A stretch of 64,000 nucleotides of DNA from RGIG7213 sp045540335 (GCA_045540335.1 JAZQHC010000049.1:19482-83481), one strand, 5' to 3'; positions 35,448 through 44,562 are shown, counted from the first letter of the stretch. The notes: generated by a model from the sequence alone, not told the origin. Translations and numbers: made by a program.

Positions 35448-36698
35448 TTATTCCGCTATCATGCCGTCGTATAATCCTTTGCCCCTTGTTATTATCCTAT
35501 CATGCTCTTTCAAGTGAACGCTTGTGTCGTCTTCCGGATAATCCGTTTTTGATATATAGTACCCGTCGCCTTCAAAAATTATGTCAACCTCAATAAATTT
35601 CACAACGTTTTCATCAAGTATAAACACGCCCGTTTTGCCTTCCTGCACGTGCAAAGCATTGCTTGGAATCCTGATTCCCTTTGTAACGCCGTACGTTATT
35701 TCAACGTTTTGCATTCGCGTAAAGGTAAAGCCTTCGGGCACAACATTGGTTTTTAAAATCAAAAGTGCCTGCTCGTCTTCAGGGGTGGAGGATATTCTTT
35801 CAAGTGTAAATTCCACGGTTTTATTTGCCGCATAAGGAAAAGTTACAAGGTATGGATCTTTTTCTTTAAACTTCGAAGCGGAAACCTTATCAACTCCGCA
35901 TACGATATACCATTCGTGCGAGGTTACTATTTTCCCCGCCGAATAACCGCCGTTTGATTTTGTATATTCCACCGGCGGCGAAACGCAAAGCTGTGCAAAC
36001 GATTGTGGGGTGATATTATCAAGCATTTCGGGCAAAAAAGACGTTTCGTACCCGTCTGTTGAAGAATAATAATACCCGGATTTATCCGTATCTATTACTT
36101 CCGCAATACTTCCGCCTTTATCTGAAAGTGCACGTTTTTCAGCCTGCAAAACGGAAATCTCGTTGTTGAAATTTATGCGTTTATTGGTAATTATCTCGCG
36201 CTGATTTAAAAGCACAAGCAGATCATTCGTTTTTTGCGAAGCGTATTCGAAATCTCCGCAAGACAGCCTTTCGCATATCAGATAATACATTTCACTGATC
36301 TGCTTATCAATATATTTCGTATCGTACGAGGAGGTTGAAGTAAGATTACTCGCTTGCAAAAGCTTTATCCGTTTATCAATTTTAGCCATCTGCAGTTGAT
36401 TTGCAGAGGCTGTGCCGTTATACACACAGGCAACGTCTGTATGGGCAGAAACGTGCTCGCCTTCGTTATAATAGCTTTCGCACACGCCCTCGGAAAAAGT
36501 TTTTAAAACGGTTTCCGTTCTGAAAATATAACCTTCCGATATAACGGTATCGTTACTTGAAAGCATTTTTGCTTCATCAAAAGCGATATCGTTATCAAAA
36601 GCAACCGTTAAGTGATATATGAAATATACAATGGCAATAATACCTATTATTGCGGTAACAACGTAAAAAGATGCCCGTTTAAGATATTCTTTATCCAA
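35448..36698 (-). CDS. HlyD-family membrane-fusion-like protein
   Basis: A 416-residue protein with one N-terminal membrane helix (about 9-32) and a large exported part. A biotinyl-lipoyl-like segment (about 55-90), a long coiled-coil hairpin (about 95-190) and C-terminal beta-barrel segments with IRIPSNALHVQEGKTGVFIL match HlyD/RND adaptor folds. No transporter is adjacent. Clostridia often carry this gene in the sepF/divIVA neighbourhood, so a role in the envelope is likelier than drug efflux. The start is TTG at 36698 with AAAGGGGA upstream; it overlaps miaA by 8 nt. Confidence 0.8.
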   Translation of the reverse strand: MDKEYLKRASFYVVTAIIGIIAIVYFIYHLTVAFDNDIAFDEAKMLSSNDTVISEGYIFRTETVLKTFSEGVCESYYNEGEHVSAHTDVACVYNGTASANQLQMAKIDKRIKLLQASNLTSTSSYDTKYIDKQISEMYYLICERLSCGDFEYASQKTNDLLVLLNQREIITNKRINFNNEISVLQAEKRALSDKGGSIAEVIDTDKSGYYYSSTDGYETSFLPEMLDNITPQSFAQLCVSPPVEYTKSNGGYSAGKIVTSHEWYIVCGVDKVSASKFKEKDPYLVTFPYAANKTVEFTLERISSTPEDEQALLILKTNVVPEGFTFTRMQNVEITYGVTKGIRIPSNALHVQEGKTGVFILDENVVKFIEVDIIFEGDGYYISKTDYPEDDTSVHLKEHDRIITRGKGLYDGMIAE

Positions 36699-37638
36699 CG
36701 CTATCCCCTTTCTTTTTGATGCACTGTACGATATGATCTACTATTTGTTCGGAATTTGCAAATTCATCTGCATATACGAACGTAGCGTTTTTATATCTTG
36801 AAAACCAGGTTATCTGGCGTTTTGCGTAATTTCTCGTTGCTTGCTTCAAATCGTTAACGGCTTGATCGTACGATACGGCGCCGTTTATATACGCGATCAT
36901 TTCTTTATAGCCTATGGCTTGGTAGGCAGTCGTTCCCTCTATCAAATCGCCGCTGTCAAGCAAACCCCGTATTTCGTTTACTAACCCCTGCTCAAGCATT
37001 TGGTCAACGCGAAGATTTATTCTGTCGTACAAAATATCTCTGTTTTTATACGATAAAACGAAGATTTGATAATTGTATTCATCAGAATAGGAAATCTGCA
37101 TTTTATCATTTTCTGTTTTTGTTTTTCCCGTAAGGTAATATATTTCTAATGCACGAACAACGCGAATAACGTTATTTTCGTGTATTTTTTCTGCAGATTG
37201 CGGATCTATTTTTTGTAAAGTAAGCCAGTTTTCGTGCTTGTCGTTGTTAAGAAGCCTTTGCCTTAACTCGTTATCGCAAGCAGATTGCGAACGTTGATTT
37301 ATAAACATCAAGCTATCGAGATAAAGCCCCGTGCCGCCGCAGACGACCGGCAGCTTTCCGCGTGAAAGAATGTCGTTTATCGAGGCTTTTGCCAAAGAAG
37401 CGTAATCAGCAGACGAAAATCCTTCCTTCGGGTGTTTTATATTTATCATATGGTGCGGTACGATAGCCATTTCTTCCCTCGTGGGCTTTGCAGTGCCTAT
37501 ATCCATTTTGCGATATATCTGCATACTGTCGCACGATACTAATTCACCGCCAAGGGTACGGCAGACGCCCAGCGCAGCAGAAGATTTTCCGCTTGCGGTT
37601 GCCCCGCCTATAACAATGATATTTTTCTTGATATTCAC
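36691..37638 (-). CDS. miaA: tRNA dimethylallyltransferase
   Basis: A 315-residue P-loop transferase. VIGGATASGKSSAALG (Walker A), LVSCDSMQIYRKMDIGTAKP, PHHMINI, VVCGGTGLYLDSL and ITWFSRYKN are diagnostic. It adds the dimethylallyl group to A37 of UNN-reading tRNAs. The start is GTG at 37638, with GGGGG 6 nt upstream; a longer N-terminus would lack a ribosome site and a conserved sequence. Confidence 0.93.
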   Translation of the reverse strand: MNIKKNIIVIGGATASGKSSAALGVCRTLGGELVSCDSMQIYRKMDIGTAKPTREEMAIVPHHMINIKHPKEGFSSADYASLAKASINDILSRGKLPVVCGGTGLYLDSLMFINQRSQSACDNELRQRLLNNDKHENWLTLQKIDPQSAEKIHENNVIRVVRALEIYYLTGKTKTENDKMQISYSDEYNYQIFVLSYKNRDILYDRINLRVDQMLEQGLVNEIRGLLDSGDLIEGTTAYQAIGYKEMIAYINGAVSYDQAVNDLKQATRNYAKRQITWFSRYKNATFVYADEFANSEQIVDHIVQCIKKKGDSVG

Positions 37639-37759
37639 ACAATACCCCCATTTTAATATACATAAAACATTATAACCCACAGCACACTATCTGTCAAGCA
37701 CATATTTTTTACTTTTCGGTTTTGTATATTACGAAAGCTTTTAAATATTTAACTTTTAA

Positions 37760-37806
37760 AAAATAAAAAATTCCCAAGACGGCTGATAAAGCAATCTTGG
37801 GAATTT
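37760..37806 (-). terminator. Terminator of the SPFH/TM2 cluster
   Basis: AAATTCCCAAGA (37768-37779) pairs with TCTTGGGAATTT (37795-37806). On the minus strand it is followed by a T-rich run. Confidence 0.85.
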
Positions 37807-37822
37807 ATATTGCACGAAAATA

Positions 37823-38248
37823 CTAATGGGTTCTTACGCGGTTTTTTATCTGAAAATTATGGTCGTTGGAAGCAAGGTAAATAATACCTTCTATAAACCC
37901 TATAAACGCCGGTATATATGTCCAGCAGAACAAAAGATACAAAACGCCCATTCCCGTTCTGCCAAGATAAAATTTATGTACGCCAAAGCCGCCCAAAAAA
38001 ATAGCAAGCAAGCCGGCAACTATTTTGTTTTTTATAGGCCAAGCGGGATTTACGCCCGGTTCAAAATTAGACTGATAAACAGGTTGCTGATAAATCGGTT
38101 GACGATACACGGGCTGTTGGTTAATCGGTTGCTGAAAATTAGCTTGTTGTTGATTATTCTGGGTTTCACGTGCTACGGGTTCGCCGCAATATTTACAGGT
38201 TTCTGCACCATTTTTTATAGGTGCACCGCATTGGGTACAATTTGCCAT
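37823..38248 (-). CDS. TM2-domain protein with N-terminal zinc ribbon
   Basis: A 141-residue protein. An N-terminal zinc ribbon (CTQCGAPIKNGAETCKYCG, about 4-22) is followed by a Gln/Pro/Tyr-rich linker with QPIYQQPVYQ repeats (about 32-63). A TM2 domain (about 70-130) has two helices and the family motif FLGGFGVHKFYLGRTGMG. The function of TM2 domains is unclear. It is the last gene of a cluster in which two proteins carry zinc ribbons. Confidence 0.88.
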   Translation of the reverse strand: MANCTQCGAPIKNGAETCKYCGEPVARETQNNQQQANFQQPINQQPVYRQPIYQQPVYQSNFEPGVNPAWPIKNKIVAGLLAIFLGGFGVHKFYLGRTGMGVLYLLFCWTYIPAFIGFIEGIIYLASNDHNFQIKNRVRTH

Positions 38249-38272
38249 TCTATTCCCCTCCGAATCTATATC

Positions 38273-38653
38273 TTAATTCTTATTTTGTTTTCCGATAAGT
38301 GCGATTGCCGAAGCTGCACAAAAATACAAAAACGTTAATATCAAGCACACAAGTAAAAATACGTTTGCAGAAATAAAGCTATACGTTGAGGCAGATAAAA
38401 CAAAAATTATAAACACGTACAACACCGTCAAAACGTTTACCACTATCGCCATCGGCGCACCGATAGCCTTTTGTATAGCACCGCCCGCAAGCGAACGCGC
38501 AATCAAACAAAAGAAGCCGATACAGTTAAAAACGATAGCCAAAGTACAGATATCCGAATCTTTAATATCCGTAATCACCAAAAGAATAAATGCAAGTATT
38601 GCAACATAAAAAGCAGAAACAAGCAATGAAATTATTCTGTTTGCAGCGTTCAT
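38273..38653 (-). CDS. Small four-helix membrane protein
   Basis: A 126-residue protein of four hydrophobic helices (about 7-28, 36-56, 66-90 and 95-119) with short loops and a basic tail. I do not recognise a family. AAGGTG precedes the ATG, and the SPFH gene ends one base before it, so the two are co-translated. Confidence 0.72.
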   Translation of the reverse strand: MNAANRIISLLVSAFYVAILAFILLVITDIKDSDICTLAIVFNCIGFFCLIARSLAGGAIQKAIGAPMAIVVNVLTVLYVFIIFVLSASTYSFISANVFLLVCLILTFLYFCAASAIALIGKQNKN

Positions 38654-39778
38654 TTAGTTCACCTTCTTTCCGCAATTCGGGCAGAAGTTTGTACCTGCGG
38701 ATATTTCTTTTCCGCATTCGCAGACTGTTTTGTCAACTTTTGTACCGCAAGACGGGCAAAATCTTGAATCTGCCGCGATCTTTGAAGAACAGTTGGTGCA
38801 TATTTTTTCATTGTAAACCACGGAATTACCGCAAGAAGCGCAGAACCTATACCCTTCTGAAAGCAACGCACCGCATTTTGCACAATTTATCGTTTTTGCA
38901 GAAGGTTGTGCATTCGGATTGGGAATATTCGATGCCAGATTCATGCCCACACCAAGCCCCATTCCGCCTGCAACAAATGCGCCTGCAACACCGTTTTGAT
39001 TATTGGCAGCCCCCTCGTAAACGTCAAACGTTCGCATTGTGGCGTATCTTGAATCGCCCATGATATCAAAAGCTGCCCTATCTTCAAGTATTTTATTTAT
39101 TTGTTCAAAATCATCATCGGGAAAATTGATTGATTGAATTCTTAAATTGATCAATCTGATTCCATACTCTGCAAAATCAGCAGAAAGCTCGCCTTCTATC
39201 TTTTCGGAAATATCATCAAGCCTTGCGCTTATTTCCAAAGCGGAAATGCCGTCGTTTATAATAATATCGGCAATTGAAGACTTAATTTTACTTACAAGTA
39301 TCCCCTTGAAATAATCAACCACCTTGTTGTAGCTTACCACCTCGGCAGCACTCATCGTACCGATTATTTCTTTTATAAAATGTTCAATATTTGATACCTT
39401 AAGACCTGCTTGTCCAAACGCCCTGATGCGAAGGCGAACACGGTATTTCGGATCTATCAACGGTATTGGGTCTGTAGTACCCCAATGAAGATCAAGCTTT
39501 GTTGCGGTATTTATGTAATAAATTTCCGCTTTAAACGGGCTTTCTTTACCAAAGGGCAAATTGATAAGCTTATTTAAAATCGGAATATTTGCAGTAGTTA
39601 ACGTATGCGTTCCGGGGCCGAAAATATCGCAGATCGCACCGCCCTTAACGAACGCCGCCGCTTGCCCCTCGTTTACGACAAGCTGTGTTGCCGTTGTTAA
39701 ATCTTCTTTATAATGTTTATAAACCAACCAATCTCTGCTGGCAAGACCATCAAATTTTACAATATCAATTAATGCCAT
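38654..39778 (-). CDS. SPFH-domain (YdjI-like) protein with C-terminal zinc ribbons
   Basis: A 374-residue protein. The SPFH/band-7 part (about 20-250) has VNEGQAAAFVKGGAICDIFGPGTHTL and an oligomerising helical segment. The C-terminus has three short zinc-ribbon units (CAKCG/CASCG, CTNCS/CPSCG and CECG/CPNCG, about 298-374). YdjI of B. subtilis, its relative, is a membrane-associated stress scaffold. It is first in a three-gene cluster behind its own promoter. Confidence 0.9.
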   Translation of the reverse strand: MALIDIVKFDGLASRDWLVYKHYKEDLTTATQLVVNEGQAAAFVKGGAICDIFGPGTHTLTTANIPILNKLINLPFGKESPFKAEIYYINTATKLDLHWGTTDPIPLIDPKYRVRLRIRAFGQAGLKVSNIEHFIKEIIGTMSAAEVVSYNKVVDYFKGILVSKIKSSIADIIINDGISALEISARLDDISEKIEGELSADFAEYGIRLINLRIQSINFPDDDFEQINKILEDRAAFDIMGDSRYATMRTFDVYEGAANNQNGVAGAFVAGGMGLGVGMNLASNIPNPNAQPSAKTINCAKCGALLSEGYRFCASCGNSVVYNEKICTNCSSKIAADSRFCPSCGTKVDKTVCECGKEISAGTNFCPNCGKKVN

Positions 39779-39850
39779 AAAAATCCCTCTCGTTATCTAT
39801 TATGATAAAACATGCTTGTGTATATAAATAGAGCATAGCATTTCGACTAT

Positions 39851-39879
39851 AATATATCACAATTTATACAAAAAGTCAA
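39851..39879 (-). promoter_or_regulatory. Sigma-A promoter of the SPFH cluster
   Basis: On the minus strand: TTGACT (39879-39874), 17-nt spacer, TATATT (39856-39851), about 70 nt before the start. Confidence 0.75.
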
Positions 39880-39949
39880 TGGCTGCATAAAACATTTCAC
39901 CATATATGTTTTTTAAATGTTTCATTTTGATTTAATAAATTATATACAA

Positions 39950-39992
39950 AAAAGGCAAGACCACAGAAACTCAACCTGCGGTCTTGCCTTTT
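39950..39992 (-). terminator. Terminator downstream of the cytidylate-kinase-like gene
   Basis: AAAAGGCAAGACC (39950-39962) pairs with GGTCTTGCCTTTT (39980-39992); a T-run follows on the minus strand. It is 160 nt after the stop codon. Confidence 0.8.
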
Positions 39993-40151
39993 GAAAGGAT
40001 ACTTAAAGAAAACCTCATCTTTACAATTCTCTTTTTTTGCATCATATTACATATTAAATTTTAAAATCACACAAACTTTCTTAAGGGATCTACGGCCACG
40101 TATTTTGCCGTTCGCGTACATCTATATCAACTGCCTGTAAACATGCGGCAA

Positions 40152-40781
40152 TTATATACTTTCGCGCCGCCTTACATATTCAAGCAACGTTTCGGCAGTT
40201 TTTTCGTTGCCCAACGGATAGCTGCTTATTGATACCTCGTAGTTCGAAATGCTACCCCATTCGCGGTTGGTATAAAAATTATAATAATTAGATCTCTTTT
40301 TGTCGGTTTTTGTTATTAACGTTTCCGCCGCTTGGGCAGATATCCCTTTTCTTTCGGATATTCTTTCAACCCTTTTTTCGAAAGGTGCATGAACGAAAAC
40401 ACTCATACAGTTGGGATTTTTTCGCAATATATAATCGGCGCATCTGCCTACGATAACGCAAGAACCTTCATTTTCTGCGATTTCATTGATTATCTTATTT
40501 TGGAGGATAAAAAGCTTATCGTTCATCGGAAGGTCTGCAACAGATGTAAAGTGAGATGAAAACATAAACGCCCCCGTTGACAAAGCGTAAAGCAAACTGT
40601 TTGTCGCCGTTTCATCTATACTTGCATAAGTTTCCGGAGAAATTCCGCTTTTTTGCGCTGCGAGTGCTATTAACTCTCTATCGTAGAAAGGAACATTCAT
40701 TAGTTTTGCAAGCCTCTCACCGATATCTCTTCCGCCGCTGCCATATTGCCTGCCCAAAGCGACGATTACTTTATGTGCCAA
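40152..40781 (-). CDS. Cytidylate-kinase-like P-loop protein
   Basis: A 209-residue protein. GRQYGSGGRDIGERLAKL (P-loop, about 9-26), FYDRELIALAAQKSG, IVGRCADYIL and VFVHAPFEKRVERI place it in the cytidylate-kinase-like family common in gut Clostridia. It is not a canonical Cmk, so the substrate is uncertain. The start is TTG at 40781, because the perfect site GGAGGTGAT (40794-40786) precedes it and contains the only upstream ATG. Confidence 0.82.
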   Translation of the reverse strand: MAHKVIVALGRQYGSGGRDIGERLAKLMNVPFYDRELIALAAQKSGISPETYASIDETATNSLLYALSTGAFMFSSHFTSVADLPMNDKLFILQNKIINEIAENEGSCVIVGRCADYILRKNPNCMSVFVHAPFEKRVERISERKGISAQAAETLITKTDKKRSNYYNFYTNREWGSISNYEVSISSYPLGNEKTAETLLEYVRRRESI

Positions 40782-40838
40782 GGGTATCACCTCCATCTGT
40801 GTTGGGAACTTTTTTATTGTTTCCCTTTCACCGTCTTT

Positions 40839-40867
40839 ATGATACCATACTTTTGTCTATTTGTCAA
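40839..40867 (-). promoter_or_regulatory. Sigma-A promoter of the cytidylate-kinase-like gene
   Basis: On the minus strand: perfect TTGACA (40867-40862), 17-nt spacer, TATCAT (40844-40839). Confidence 0.8.
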
Positions 40868-41009
40868 GTGTTTTAGTTAAATTTTCTAAACTTTTTTATA
40901 TCTATTCGATATTTTTGTATAATATATACAAAAAATCGACCTTTTCAAAAATGTTAAAAAGTCCCGAATTGTACATTTTGCATTAAAAATGTATCTCTCT
41001 TTGAAAACA

Positions 41010-41061
41010 AAAATGGTGCTTATCGCGCATTAAAATAAACACGAAATTTCCGCACCATTTT
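41010..41061 (-). terminator. Terminator of the XRE regulator gene
   Basis: AAAATGGTGC (41010-41019) pairs with GCACCATTTT (41052-41061); T-rich sequence follows on the minus strand. Confidence 0.75.
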
Positions 41062-41101
41062 ATATATTCAAAATTAGTTAAGCAAATAAACGATTAACTG
41101 C

Positions 41102-41614
41102 TTATTTTTCTATTTTTTGATATACCTTACTTTCAACGTACGTCATCATTTGGTTATTCAAAACAAAGTATATCAACACGCTTAAAAAACCTGATATTCC
41201 GCCTGTAACTGCCGAATCTACGTTTTGCCATTTTAATATTAAGGCGATAATTAATAAAACGATAAAATACCAAATGAAGTAAAATACGTGATCCTTGCGC
41301 CATTTCTTTTTATAAAAATCAATTTTTTCTTTCAATGTAAACGAGCTGTTTTCCAATGCGTGCAGCAAGTTATTATCCGCAGCTTCTTTAAATTTTTCAT
41401 CGCTGATTCTTTCGCCGCAGAAAAGCTCGTTTAACGTTATATCCAATATTTTACAAAGATCCTGCATGATAGAAACGTCGGGTAAATTTAAGCCGCGTTC
41501 CCATTTAGAAACGGCATTTTTACTTATATTAAGCTTTTCTGCCAATTGTTCTTGCGTTAGGCTTTGTTTTTTTCTGTTTTCCGAAATGAATTTACCTATT
41601 TTAATTTGATCCAT
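41102..41614 (-). CDS. XRE-family transcriptional regulator with membrane helices
   Basis: A 170-residue protein. An N-terminal helix-turn-helix (about 8-62: ISENRKKQSLTQEQLAEKLNISKNAVSKWERG) is followed by a linker and two C-terminal hydrophobic helices (about 108-125 and 132-152). It is therefore probably a membrane-bound regulator, perhaps sensing envelope state. The ATG at 41614 or a TTG two codons upstream may be the start; AAGGAG suits the TTG slightly better. An inverted repeat in its promoter region could be an autoregulatory site. Confidence 0.85.
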   Translation of the reverse strand: MDQIKIGKFISENRKKQSLTQEQLAEKLNISKNAVSKWERGLNLPDVSIMQDLCKILDITLNELFCGERISDEKFKEAADNNLLHALENSSFTLKEKIDFYKKKWRKDHVFYFIWYFIVLLIIALILKWQNVDSAVTGGISGFLSVLIYFVLNNQMMTYVESKVYQKIEK

Positions 41615-41637
41615 TTTCAATCACTCTCCTTGCCTAA

Positions 41638-41693
41638 ACAATAGCATAAACGCCTGTTTTTGTACACACACCGGCGGTTTACTTCGTATAAAC
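41638..41693 (-). promoter_or_regulatory. Possible promoter and operator of the XRE gene
   Basis: On the minus strand: TGTACA (41666-41661), 17 nt, TATTGT (41643-41638). Just upstream is an inverted repeat GTTTA (41677-41681)/TAAAC (41689-41693), the kind of half-site XRE proteins often bind. The match is modest. Confidence 0.4.
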
Positions 41694-41733
41694 TGCGTTT
41701 TTTGCAAGCTTTTTTATGCAAATGATATAAAAT

Positions 41734-41765
41734 AAAATCAGCAGAAAAGCTTCTGCTGATTTTTT
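41734..41765. terminator. Terminator after secG
   Basis: AAAATCAGCAGAA (41734-41746) pairs with TTCTGCTGATTTT (41751-41763) around AAGC. A-rich and T-rich flanks allow either direction; the gene served is secG. Confidence 0.85.
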
Positions 41766-41802
41766 AACCATTAAAACACAATTTCCAAAGCAGGAAAAAC
41801 TA

Positions 41803-42234
41803 TTATTCAGAATCTGCGCCTGTTACTGCTTCACTATCTTCTACGGGTGCTTGTGTTGCAGCGTCTGTACCTGCCGCAGTAGTTACAGCAGCTGTACTTG
41901 CATCTGTGGTAGCCGAAGTATCGGTTGCAGTTGTAGTAGTTGAAGGAACGGTTGTTTCCGCAGAATCTTTACCGCTGTTGTACTGGAAGCTTGTATAAAT
42001 AGCAGTTACAAAAACGAGAACGGCAAAAATAATAGCAATTATTGTGGTAATGCGGGAATACTTTTTATCTTTTGCGCGTTGCTTGTTTTTGCCGATGTAG
42101 TTATCGGAAGAACCGCCTGCGATAGTTTGTGAAAGTTTGCTGGATTTGCCGCCTGTTTGGAACAAAACCGTTACAACAAGTGCGATTGCCGAAATAATTA
42201 AAAGAATTGCAAGTATAATGTTTACGATATCCAT
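41803..42234 (-). CDS. secG: Preprotein translocase SecG with a long Thr-rich tail
   Basis: A 143-residue protein. The first 85 residues are typical SecG: helix (about 5-25), TGGKSSKLSQTIAGGSS (about 27-43), basic loop and second helix (about 62-82). SecG assists SecYEG-driven export. A tail of about 55 residues, almost only Thr, Ala, Ser, Asp and Glu, follows; normal SecG ends near 75-80. By the known topology the tail should be outside the cell. Confidence 0.92.
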   Translation of the reverse strand: MDIVNIILAILLIISAIALVVTVLFQTGGKSSKLSQTIAGGSSDNYIGKNKQRAKDKKYSRITTIIAIIFAVLVFVTAIYTSFQYNSGKDSAETTVPSTTTTATDTSATTDASTAAVTTAAGTDAATQAPVEDSEAVTGADSE

Positions 42235-42315
42235 AATTTATCCTCCGTTTATGTACATAATACATCTAATTTTTTATATCGGGCATTTTCACCCGTAAAC
42301 ACGATAAGCATAGGT

Positions 42316-42344
42316 ATTCTATCACACATTGAAATAAAAATCAA
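42316..42344 (-). promoter_or_regulatory. Sigma-A promoter of secG
   Basis: On the minus strand: TTGATT (42344-42339), 17-nt spacer, TAGAAT (42321-42316), about 80 nt before the start. Confidence 0.7.
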
Positions 42345-42374
42345 TACTTATTTTAAAAATTCACAAAATTAACC

Positions 42375-43229
42375 TTAAATTTTCTTTTTAAGAAAATCTA
42401 CGGCAAGCTTTATATCGTCTTCAGGGGTATCACCGCACTCTCTTTCAATGGTAAGATAACCGTTATAACCGATATTTTTCAAGGATTGAAGGTATTCATC
42501 CCACATAACGTCGCCTTTACCAAGGGGTTCTTCCTTAAAATATTCGCCAAGGCGAAGATCTTCAATACCGCCGTACGCAAAGAAATCGTATATTATACGC
42601 GGTTCGGTTTGCTTAAGCATTACACCGTCTTTAGCGTGGGTGTGCACTATATATTTTCCAAGAACGTTTACTGCGTGATGTGCCTGTACCCCCGTTACCA
42701 TTACAAGATTTGCAGGGTCGAGGTTTACGCCAAGCCCGTTAGCGCCCGCATCCTCGATAAAGCCTTTTAAAATTTCAGGCTTTTCGGGGCCTGTTTCTAT
42801 GGCAAGAACAACGCCCATGTCGGCGGCGTATTTACCAAGCTCGCGTGCGGCGCTGCACATTATTTCATATCTGTGTTCGCCTTTATCGGAAGGAATTGTA
42901 CCGATATGCGTAGTTACTACACCGACGTTTAACATATTTGCCATTTTAATAATTTTTTTCATATCCGGAAGTTTGGTTTTGTTTTCTTCCTCTTCCATGA
43001 TGCCGTGCCCGCCAAGATCACCGCAAAGCGCACTGATCTGCATGGAATATTTTGATATAAGGCTGTCAAACCTTTGCTTTTTTGCATCATTAAACACGCG
43101 AAAATCGTTTTCGCCCGAGGTTACGTATAATTGTATGCCATCGATCCCCAAAGAACGTGCTTTAAGAAGCGACGTTTCAAAATCGGTTTTAAAAGATTCT
43201 ACAAGAACACCTATTTTAAAATTTGCCAT
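42375..43229 (-). CDS. Sugar phosphate isomerase/epimerase-like (xylose-isomerase-like TIM barrel)
   Basis: A 284-residue AP-endonuclease-2-like TIM barrel. Acidic and His residues in VLAIETGPEKP, GVNLDPANLVM, YIVHTHAKDGV and YNGYLTIERECGDTPEDD match the metal-binding positions of sugar isomerase/epimerase families. The substrate is unknown. GGGGG precedes the ATG. It overlaps cca by 14 nt, although no functional link is known. Confidence 0.83.
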   Translation of the reverse strand: MANFKIGVLVESFKTDFETSLLKARSLGIDGIQLYVTSGENDFRVFNDAKKQRFDSLISKYSMQISALCGDLGGHGIMEEEENKTKLPDMKKIIKMANMLNVGVVTTHIGTIPSDKGEHRYEIMCSAARELGKYAADMGVVLAIETGPEKPEILKGFIEDAGANGLGVNLDPANLVMVTGVQAHHAVNVLGKYIVHTHAKDGVMLKQTEPRIIYDFFAYGGIEDLRLGEYFKEEPLGKGDVMWDEYLQSLKNIGYNGYLTIERECGDTPEDDIKLAVDFLKKKI

Positions 43230-44562
43230 TTATTTTTCCCCCTATAATTCTTTTTACATAATTAAGCAACGATTCTTTTTCGTTTTCAACGCGTTCTTCA
43301 ACAACGGCATTCAAAACCGAATTAAGAATATCGCCCACCTGTTTTCCCGGTTTTATGCCAAGTGATATAATATCGTCGCCGTTTATTTTCAAATCTTTCG
43401 TATTAAGGGCTGTGCCCTCTTCTATAATTTCTTTTGCAAGCTGGTATATCCGGTTTTGATTTTCCAATCGGTAATAAAATTTCGGATTCTGTGAAAGTAT
43501 ATCTACCCTTTGCATCTTCAAAAGGTCAAAAAACGCTTCGCTTCCAAGTTTGGAAAGCATTCGCTTTATCATCACCCTTTCGGGCTTCATTCTTTCATCG
43601 TGATATTTTATAAGCAGACAGATCTTTTCGCAAAGCTTTGTTGGTAAACGCATTTCCTTCAAAGCAGCAGAGGTGATCGACTCGCTTACGGCAGGATGGC
43701 CCTTGAAATGATATATCCCTTCGCTATCTATCGTTCTGCAAAGCGGCTTACCCGTATCGTGGAATAACGCGGTTAAACGAAGATGAAGATCATTCTCGAT
43801 ATACGATACGCAGTTTACTGTATGCTCGTACAGTTCAAAGCAATGGTGGGGATTATTCTGGTCGTACCCGTTGATTATACCCAACGCGGGAACGACGTTG
43901 CAGACAATATCTCTGTAATCCATCAAAGCGCGCTTTACGTTTTCCCCACACAAAAGCTTACATATTTCGGCAGTTATACGTTCTTTTGAAAGACCGCCGA
44001 GATCATTTGCAAGACTGTGTATTGCATCGTTTGTTTTTTCTTCAACCTCAAAGCCAAGCTGCGAAAAAAACCTTACTGCACGCAAAACACGAAGCTTATC
44101 TTCCGTAAAGCGGGTTTTGGCGTCACCCACGCATCTGATTATCCGATTATTTATATCATGTATGCCGCCGCACGGGTCAATAAACCCTTCCTTTGCGTTG
44201 TAGGCAATGGCGTTCATCGTAAAATCGCGCCTTACAAGATCCTCTTCCACCGTGTGTGCATACAGCACCTCGTCAGGATGCCTGCCGTCGGAATACGTAC
44301 TTTCCTTTCTGAAGGTGGTTACCTCAACAGATATATCACCGTCGTACACCACCACCGTTCCAAAGCTTTTACCGACGCCTGTCGTTGTAAGGTCCGAAAA
44401 TATACGTTCTATTTCTTGCGGCATGGCAGAGGTCGTAACGTCGTAATCATTGGCTGCCCTGCCCATTATCGCATCACGTACAGCACCGCCGACAACGTAG
44501 GCGGAATAGCCGTTTTTATTTAAAATATCTATTATTCGGGAAACCCCGCGGGGAATGTTCAA
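43216..44562 (-). CDS. cca: CCA tRNA nucleotidyltransferase
   Basis: A 448-residue class II enzyme. VVGGAVRDAIMGRAANDYDVTTSA has the metal Asp pair, RRDFTMNAIAYN the conserved template region, and LFHDTGKPLC an HD domain (about 245-330). It adds or repairs the 3'-CCA of tRNAs. Clostridial genomes do not always encode CCA in tRNA genes, so it is likely essential. The start is TTG at 44562 with AAGGAG 11 nt upstream. Confidence 0.93.
   Translation of the reverse strand: MNIPRGVSRIIDILNKNGYSAYVVGGAVRDAIMGRAANDYDVTTSAMPQEIERIFSDLTTTGVGKSFGTVVVYDGDISVEVTTFRKESTYSDGRHPDEVLYAHTVEEDLVRRDFTMNAIAYNAKEGFIDPCGGIHDINNRIIRCVGDAKTRFTEDKLRVLRAVRFFSQLGFEVEEKTNDAIHSLANDLGGLSKERITAEICKLLCGENVKRALMDYRDIVCNVVPALGIINGYDQNNPHHCFELYEHTVNCVSYIENDLHLRLTALFHDTGKPLCRTIDSEGIYHFKGHPAVSESITSAALKEMRLPTKLCEKICLLIKYHDERMKPERVMIKRMLSKLGSEAFFDLLKMQRVDILSQNPKFYYRLENQNRIYQLAKEIIEEGTALNTKDLKINGDDIISLGIKPGKQVGDILNSVLNAVVEERVENEKESLLNYVKRIIGGKINGKF

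Larger units (their letters stand above)
39779..40151. other. Non-coding stretch of 373 nt
   Basis: It holds the SPFH promoter (39851-39879) and the terminator of the kinase-like gene (39950-39992). I see nothing identifiable between 39993 and 40151 apart from a 24-codon open frame without a ribosome site. Confidence 0.6.
40782..41101. other. Non-coding stretch of 320 nt
   Basis: It holds the ribosome site and promoter of the kinase-like gene (40783-40867) and the terminator of the XRE gene (41010-41061). The AT-rich part 40870-41005 shows nothing I can name. Confidence 0.6.

Noticed and set aside
40050..40130. A 24-codon minus-strand open frame
   Set aside because: There is no ribosome site and no similarity; it lies between a gene and its terminator.
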